The position numbers and the translations under genes are program-made. Below are positions 23,697 to 27,782 of a stretch of 27,782 nucleotides of DNA, piece by piece. Below the pieces are notes generated by a model, which saw only the letters and a program-made list of their open reading frames with translations, was not told where the DNA came from and did not search any database. This DNA is from a virus. The DNA lies in the IMG/VR virus record IMGVR_UViG_3300032087_001057, positions 1 through 27,782 of that record. The stretch is one strand, 5' to 3'. Position 1 is the stretch's first letter; each line of letters begins with the position of its first letter.

Positions 23697-25569
23697 GCTT
23701 GGTGTGATCCAACGTCACGCGCTCTCCAAGCAGCAGCTTGGACAACTGGTTCATCACCTCGCCTTCAAGGTCTTTGATGTCGTTCACGACGACGTGCTTG
23801 GAATAGAAACGCTCGACCGCATCGCTCTGAATACCGATGCCCACAAGCTCGACGTCTGACGCCTCGATGCCACGGCACACCTCCAACAGATGCTGCTCGT
23901 GGCCATAGCCGTCAGCCGCAGGCCATCCGTCTGACAGAACCATCATCACCTTGCGCTTCTCAGGACGCGCACTCAGTCTGTCGTATGCGTGAAGCACTGC
24001 CTCGCCATCCGCATTGTTACCGTCTGCCATCGCAACGATGCTGCCGATAGCCCCCTTGGCCTCGAACAGACGCTCCTCAAAGTGCTTGAACACAGACATG
24101 CGCAGCGGCTCTGTCCTGTTGTACGAACCTGACTTGGCACGGTAGGCTTTCCTGTACTCGGCACTCCACATCGCACCAAACTGGTTGTCGAAGCCCAGTA
24201 TCTCGTACTTGATGCCTGTACGATCCACCGCCTCGGCAATCGCAATGGCACACTGGCGTGCCGTCTGTATGCGCTTGCTGCGTGTCATCGAACCACTCAG
24301 GTCGATGAGCAACGTCACTGCCGTGTCCATCTCCTGCCTGTCGGTGCGCACCTTGAACACATTCGGACGACCCGCAACCGCAGCGGTCAGACGCTTGGTG
24401 TCAAGACGACCATGCTCCTTGGCCACATCCCAGTCACGCGTCTGCTTGGCAATCAGCGCACGCTCCAACTTACGTCTGAGCATGTTGATGGTGCCGCTCA
24501 TCTCCGCAAGCACCCTGTCATACGTCTCGGCCTTGCCCTGCGCGAGAATGTGAAACCCCTTGTTGCTATGCTCGCCACCTGGGTATTTGTTTGGCTCGTC
24601 TGAGCGGTGGAACCACATGTCATAGGCAGTCGAGAACGGTGTGTACCGCTCACCACTCTTGCCCTTGACCCTGCGTGCGAGCTTCTCAAGTGCTTTCTCT
24701 AGTCCAAAGTCTTCGTAAACGTCATCCACACGAGGCTCATCTGCGGTGTCTGTGTGTTCCCTGTCGCCATCATCAGGTTTGTCGCCTTCTGAAACATCGC
24801 TTCCCTCTGGCTGATCGGTCCCGTCCACGTCGTCTCCATGTCCACCCCGTTCGGCGTCGCCCACCTCGCCGTCAGGCGTCCCTGTCTCTCCGTCTTGTTG
24901 CTCATCTCCGCTGTCTCCTTTCTCTGGTTCTTCGCGTTCATCACGCTCACGACGCAGCGCAGCTTCCATCTCCTCGGCCAGCGCGAAGACGTCTGAACTG
25001 CTGTCACACTCATCAAGACGCTCGACGTAACCGCGAAGCATGGCCTCAAGATCGCCGTCGAGCAGGTCGATACATTTCTGCTGTGTCTCGCCGCCGTAGC
25101 CCTCACGACCAATCCATGTGGCTGCGACTGGCCCAATGAACACTGGGTCTTGCAGACGTGGGTCGCTGCGCTTGATCTCGCGTAGGAACTCCTTGTTGAC
25201 CGCATCACTCGTGGCTCTGATGTTCTTCTCGGCTCCGCCGTACTCAGAGATGACGCGCTTCTCCAACCACACGTCTTCGAGTGCGTTGGCACATGAGTGC
25301 AGCAGCTTGTTGCCCTTCAGCTTGTCTGCGTTCTTGCGCAACACGTCGAAGTCTGTGTGACGCACATGCCCTGCCTCATGGTCGACGTACCCACGCATGA
25401 TGGCTGCGTCTTCCTCGCTCACGTCACCGCGCAGGTTGAGTGCAGGAAGTATGATTTTGCTGCCGTCTGTGGCTGCGCCGTCACCTTGGAAGACGACTTC
25501 GACTGATTTCTTGCGACCGAAAACGCTTGATGTTTTGGTCAGTTCGTTGGCGAATATGTTACCCTTCAT
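23686..25569 (-). CDS. cobT: CobT-like VWA-domain protein
   Basis: AAGGAG seven bases before ATG 25569 sets the start; the 627-residue protein has three parts. An N-terminal zincin-like region has H64-E-A-G-H68 and ALED with E98, as in the CobT N-terminal domain. An acidic, disordered linker of ~85 residues follows (about residues 205-290). The C-terminal part has a VWA/MIDAS fold with DLSGS (~residue 421), the middle FDNQFG and VLSDGW. CobT pairs with CobS and CobN as the aerobic cobaltochelatase in host bacteria. Here only CobS is present, immediately upstream in the operon. The metal-binding N-terminus may be structural or a remnant. Whether it makes cobalamin or remodels another target is unknown. 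Confidence 0.87.
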   Translation of the reverse strand: MKGNIFANELTKTSSVFGRKKSVEVVFQGDGAATDGSKIILPALNLRGDVSEEDAAIMRGYVDHEAGHVRHTDFDVLRKNADKLKGNKLLHSCANALEDVWLEKRVISEYGGAEKNIRATSDAVNKEFLREIKRSDPRLQDPVFIGPVAATWIGREGYGGETQQKCIDLLDGDLEAMLRGYVERLDECDSSSDVFALAEEMEAALRRERDEREEPEKGDSGDEQQDGETGTPDGEVGDAERGGHGDDVDGTDQPEGSDVSEGDKPDDGDREHTDTADEPRVDDVYEDFGLEKALEKLARRVKGKSGERYTPFSTAYDMWFHRSDEPNKYPGGEHSNKGFHILAQGKAETYDRVLAEMSGTINMLRRKLERALIAKQTRDWDVAKEHGRLDTKRLTAAVAGRPNVFKVRTDRQEMDTAVTLLIDLSGSMTRSKRIQTARQCAIAIAEAVDRTGIKYEILGFDNQFGAMWSAEYRKAYRAKSGSYNRTEPLRMSVFKHFEERLFEAKGAIGSIVAMADGNNADGEAVLHAYDRLSARPEKRKVMMVLSDGWPAADGYGHEQHLLEVCRGIEASDVELVGIGIQSDAVERFYSKHVVVNDIKDLEGEVMNQLSKLLLGERVTLDHTKHAV

Positions 25570-25579
25570 GGTCGGCTCC

Positions 25580-27385
25580 TTATGAGAATACGCGAGTTGC
25601 AAGGCCGTTAAGCACGGCACGATCCTGCACACTGGCTCTGTCGAGAATGGTTGCCTCAAGCGCTTGCTTGGTGGCGTCTTTCATGCCCATGGTCGAGAAC
25701 GTCTCGACTGCTCTGGCAAAGGCGAGGAATGTGCGTGGGCTGATCGGTTGCAGCACCTTGGCAGACGTGAACGCTTCGAGGTGTTCGCCAACGTACTGGT
25801 TGACACGACTGAGCAAGTCGCCGTTGAGCGTGGGCGCATTGCTCTCAATCAGCTTGGCTCTGTCGCTTGCGGCCATGTACTCAACCTTGACCCACACGGT
25901 GAAGCGGTCGAGCAATGCCATCGACTGCGGTCTGGCACCCTGATACATGCCGAACTCATCACCTTGGCCCACGGTGTTGCCTGTGGCGAACATGCGGAAC
26001 ATCTTGTGCGGATTGACGATGCGACCGCCATCCTCGGTCAGCATGAGGCCGTTGCCCTCAAACGCACGCTGCATAACGTAGGCGACGTCTGGTCTGACGA
26101 AGTCGATCTCGTCGAAGATGCCGATGTATGGCCCCGACATCATCTGCGGCAAGATACCGTCAACGAACGTGGATGTGGTGGCACCGTCCTCAGACGACAA
26201 GACGTCACGACCGATGAGGTCCATGCGTGTGATCTCGCTGTCGAAGTTGACGCGCATGACAGGCCAGTTCAGCATGGCAGCAACTTGCTCCACGAGCGTC
26301 GTCTTGCCTGTGCCTGTGTGACCGTGCAAGTAGCAGCGTTGGTTGGTGATGATGGCGTACAGCACACGGAACAACTCGAACGGACGGAAGATGTAGTTGG
26401 GGTCACGCACTGGCACATGCGGATGCGGTGCATCCCACTGCCACACTGGCACGTCGAAGTTCAGCGTCTTCTTGGCACCCGCAGACGTGAGGCCGAACAC
26501 CTCATACGCCTTGGCAATCGTGACCTTGCCTGTGGGCAGCTTGCCGTCTGGCGTGAACTCGATCTCGGTCGGCACACTCGGCATGACCGCAGCCTTGGCC
26601 TTGGCTGATGCTTCTGCGAGGTCGCGTGTCAGCGTGTCGATCTGGTCGAGCATGGTGTTGATGCTCGGCAGCGATGCGGCAGACAGCATGGCGTCGATCA
26701 TCTTGGCCTCGCCTGCGTCTGGTCGCTTGCTGCTTGGCGTTGGTGTCGGTTCGTCGCCGTACATCTCGTCGCTCTCCTGCACCTCATGGATGCGGTCGGC
26801 AATCGCTCTGGCCTCTTGCGTATGTGCGGTCGACAGATACGGTGGCTCGGTCGGGTTCTCGTCACGCACGCGAATGGCGTCGAGTGCGGCTTCGAGCTTG
26901 CCGAGCTTCACGTCTGTGACCTCACGCATGGCGTCCTTGATGATCGTCAGGGGCATCTTCGTGTGGAATGTGACGTGGTCGATGATTGCGATAAGTTCGG
27001 ATAGGTTCATTTCGGGCGCGTCCTCCTCTTCTGCTGCTGCGCGTATGATTTCGCCGTATTTGTCGTCGTCGAAGTGCAAGGGACGACCGATGTCGTAGCC
27101 CGACTTGGTGGTCGGTTTCGGGTAGCACTTGCTCTGGTCTGCGAGAGCATCGACGACGTCGTAGACGTTGATCTGGCCTGCGACGATGCCTGTGAGCGTC
27201 TGGATGCTCATTGCGTCACGCAATGCCGCCCACGATGGACGGCACGACCAGTCAGCTTTGTGAATGGCTTCGCGTATGCTGTGCGAGTGCAACTTGAGGT
27301 CGTCGCTCGCCATATTGCGCAAGAGTTTGCGCTGCTCGGCGAACGGCAAGTCCATCGCTTGTCGTATGATTTTGAGGTTTCTCAT
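25580..27385 (-). CDS. cobS: CobS-like AAA+ ATPase with long N-terminal extension
   Basis: ATG 27385 overlaps the previous stop (TGATG) and has GGAGGAG five bases upstream. The core (last ~290 residues) matches CobS: HPHVPVRDPNY, Walker A GHTGTGKTT (~353-361), MRVNFDSEITRMDLIGRD, GILPQMM, Walker B IFDEIDFVRPDV (~residue 425) and FATGNTVGQGD sensor-1 region, then the QGARPQSMALLDRF box. About 300 residues precede the core and are not CobS: helical, Ala/Glu/Asp-rich, of unknown role. CobS with CobT forms the ATPase part of cobaltochelatase. Only 10 bases separate it from the CobT-like gene. An alternative is a MoxR/VWA-type chaperone pair. Confidence 0.88.
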   Translation of the reverse strand: MRNLKIIRQAMDLPFAEQRKLLRNMASDDLKLHSHSIREAIHKADWSCRPSWAALRDAMSIQTLTGIVAGQINVYDVVDALADQSKCYPKPTTKSGYDIGRPLHFDDDKYGEIIRAAAEEEDAPEMNLSELIAIIDHVTFHTKMPLTIIKDAMREVTDVKLGKLEAALDAIRVRDENPTEPPYLSTAHTQEARAIADRIHEVQESDEMYGDEPTPTPSSKRPDAGEAKMIDAMLSAASLPSINTMLDQIDTLTRDLAEASAKAKAAVMPSVPTEIEFTPDGKLPTGKVTIAKAYEVFGLTSAGAKKTLNFDVPVWQWDAPHPHVPVRDPNYIFRPFELFRVLYAIITNQRCYLHGHTGTGKTTLVEQVAAMLNWPVMRVNFDSEITRMDLIGRDVLSSEDGATTSTFVDGILPQMMSGPYIGIFDEIDFVRPDVAYVMQRAFEGNGLMLTEDGGRIVNPHKMFRMFATGNTVGQGDEFGMYQGARPQSMALLDRFTVWVKVEYMAASDRAKLIESNAPTLNGDLLSRVNQYVGEHLEAFTSAKVLQPISPRTFLAFARAVETFSTMGMKDATKQALEATILDRASVQDRAVLNGLATRVFS

Positions 27386-27780
27386 CACGTCTCCTCCGTG
27401 ATTGGTTTCGGTTTGAAATTCGAGGCATTCTGCCCCACCTGATAACCCCTTTTAGGGGGAAGCGCGTGCCGCGCGAGGACACCTTCCGACACCTCGTATG
27501 TATAACGTGCTATACAGGGTGTCAAGGGTGTCTCTTTTGTGAGGGTGACGGTGTCGCCGACGCTTGCGATGCGCTTGACGTCTTTGATCGACACTCTGCG
27601 GTCGCCTCTGGCTGTGACGTAGAAGCGAACCTTGGTGGCAACGCCGTTGACGTAAGCGTTGACCTCGACCTTCTCGCGAAGGCTTGCGTAGTCGATGCCG
27701 TAGGCGTCGAGCGCCCAAGACCTCACCGACGCGTTGGCGTCGATGATGTGCTTGTCGAGCATCGTGCGAGTGAGTTTGAT
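27385..27780 (-). CDS. Hypothetical protein, 5' end outside window
   Basis: The frame is open to the right edge, and the first in-window ATG (27762) has no Shine-Dalgarno, so the true start is probably outside. The N-terminal part visible is folded-looking: RSWALDAYGIDYASLREKVEVNAYVNG, VRFYVTARGDRRVSIKDVKRI. The last ~45 codons cross a promoter-like region and use rarer codons (ATA, AGG, CCT), so the sequence there may be shaped by regulation. It is coupled by TGATG to the CobS-like gene. The function is unknown. Confidence 0.65.
   Translation of the reverse strand: MKLTRTMLDKHIIDANASVRSWALDAYGIDYASLREKVEVNAYVNGVATKVRFYVTARGDRRVSIKDVKRIASVGDTVTLTKETPLTPCIARYTYEVSEGVLARHALPPKRGYQVGQNASNFKPKPITEET
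27446..27458 (-). promoter_or_regulatory. Hairpin CCCCT-TTT-AGGGG upstream of the CobS-like gene
   Basis: A five-base perfect inverted repeat with a three-base loop, inside the end of the partial gene and about 60 bases before the CobS-like start. It has no U-run. It could stabilise the leader of a transcript starting at the promoter-like sequence just upstream. Confidence 0.3.
27499..27525 (-). promoter_or_regulatory. Promoter-like sequence and palindrome driving the cobS-cobT operon
   Basis: On the minus strand TTGACA (27525-27520) and TATACA (27504-27499) are 15 bases apart. They overlap a GTATA-N6-TATAC palindrome (27500-27515), the same layout as at 20582-20597, and GGTGTC/GACACC half sites (27488-27493 and 27518-27523). 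It lies inside the ORF of the upstream partial gene. Confidence 0.5.
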
Positions 27781-27782
27781 CG

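Noticed and set aside
25664-26608. 314-residue plus-strand ORF antisense to the CobS-like gene
   Set aside because: It is a shadow frame of a GC-biased gene on the other strand, with no Shine-Dalgarno and an unnatural His/Arg/Val-rich composition.

Overview
The window looks like part of the genome of a tailed, temperate bacteriophage. The evidence is a giant virion-type polyvalent protein, a holin/endolysin cassette, a phage recombination module, a primase-helicase, many tiny overlapping genes, and a tyrosine integrase next to a complete tRNA-Thr gene. No terminase, portal or capsid gene is present, so these must lie beyond the left or right edge. The GTA-type holin, the CobS/CobT pair and the general gene style suggest a marine alphaproteobacterial host. 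This is an inference, not something the sequence proves.

Layout. (1) 1-7947, plus strand: the 3' part of a virion-associated giant protein (two HExxH metallopeptidase-like motifs and an ADP-ribosyltransferase-like domain), then two small membrane proteins and an M15-type peptidoglycan peptidase (lysis cassette). (2) 7937-11158, minus strand: early-type genes, with a DUF6378-like protein, a coiled-coil protein, a PD-(D/E)XK nuclease with Cas4-like cysteines, a DUF669/SSB-like protein, a Sak4-like RecA ATPase and an unknown protein. (3) 11159-13369: a control region with a perfect operator-like palindrome, a Cro-like protein started from TTG, and a primase-polymerase/helicase. (4) 13296-13778: a small convergent gene and a strongly structured intergenic element. 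(5) 13779-17810, plus strand: an HTH/zinc-ribbon protein, a Holliday-junction-resolvase-like nuclease, a run of tiny Lys/Arg/Cys-rich genes joined by ATGA or TAATG overlaps, a transglycosylase-like protein and two membrane proteins. (6) 17807-18650, minus strand: small regulators. (7) 18651-18976: a probable attachment region with repeats and tRNA-Thr. (8) 18977 to the right edge, minus strand: integrase, a LuxR-type regulator, and a long chain of coupled genes ending upstream in CobT-like (VWA) and CobS-like (AAA+) proteins.

How it fits together. The minus-strand recombination genes and the plus-strand primase module read away from a shared control region at 11159-11262. The Cro-like protein, a winged-helix protein and a LuxR-type protein are the candidate lysis/lysogeny regulators. 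ACACC-N4-GGTGT palindromes and GTATA-N6-TATAC palindromes recur in the control regions. The hexamer CAGACG/CGTCTG is strikingly over-represented. The CobS/CobT pair lacks CobN and may act as a MoxR/VWA-type remodelling machine, or may borrow the host CobN.

Positions were read by eye. Family names are from recognition of motifs, with no database search.
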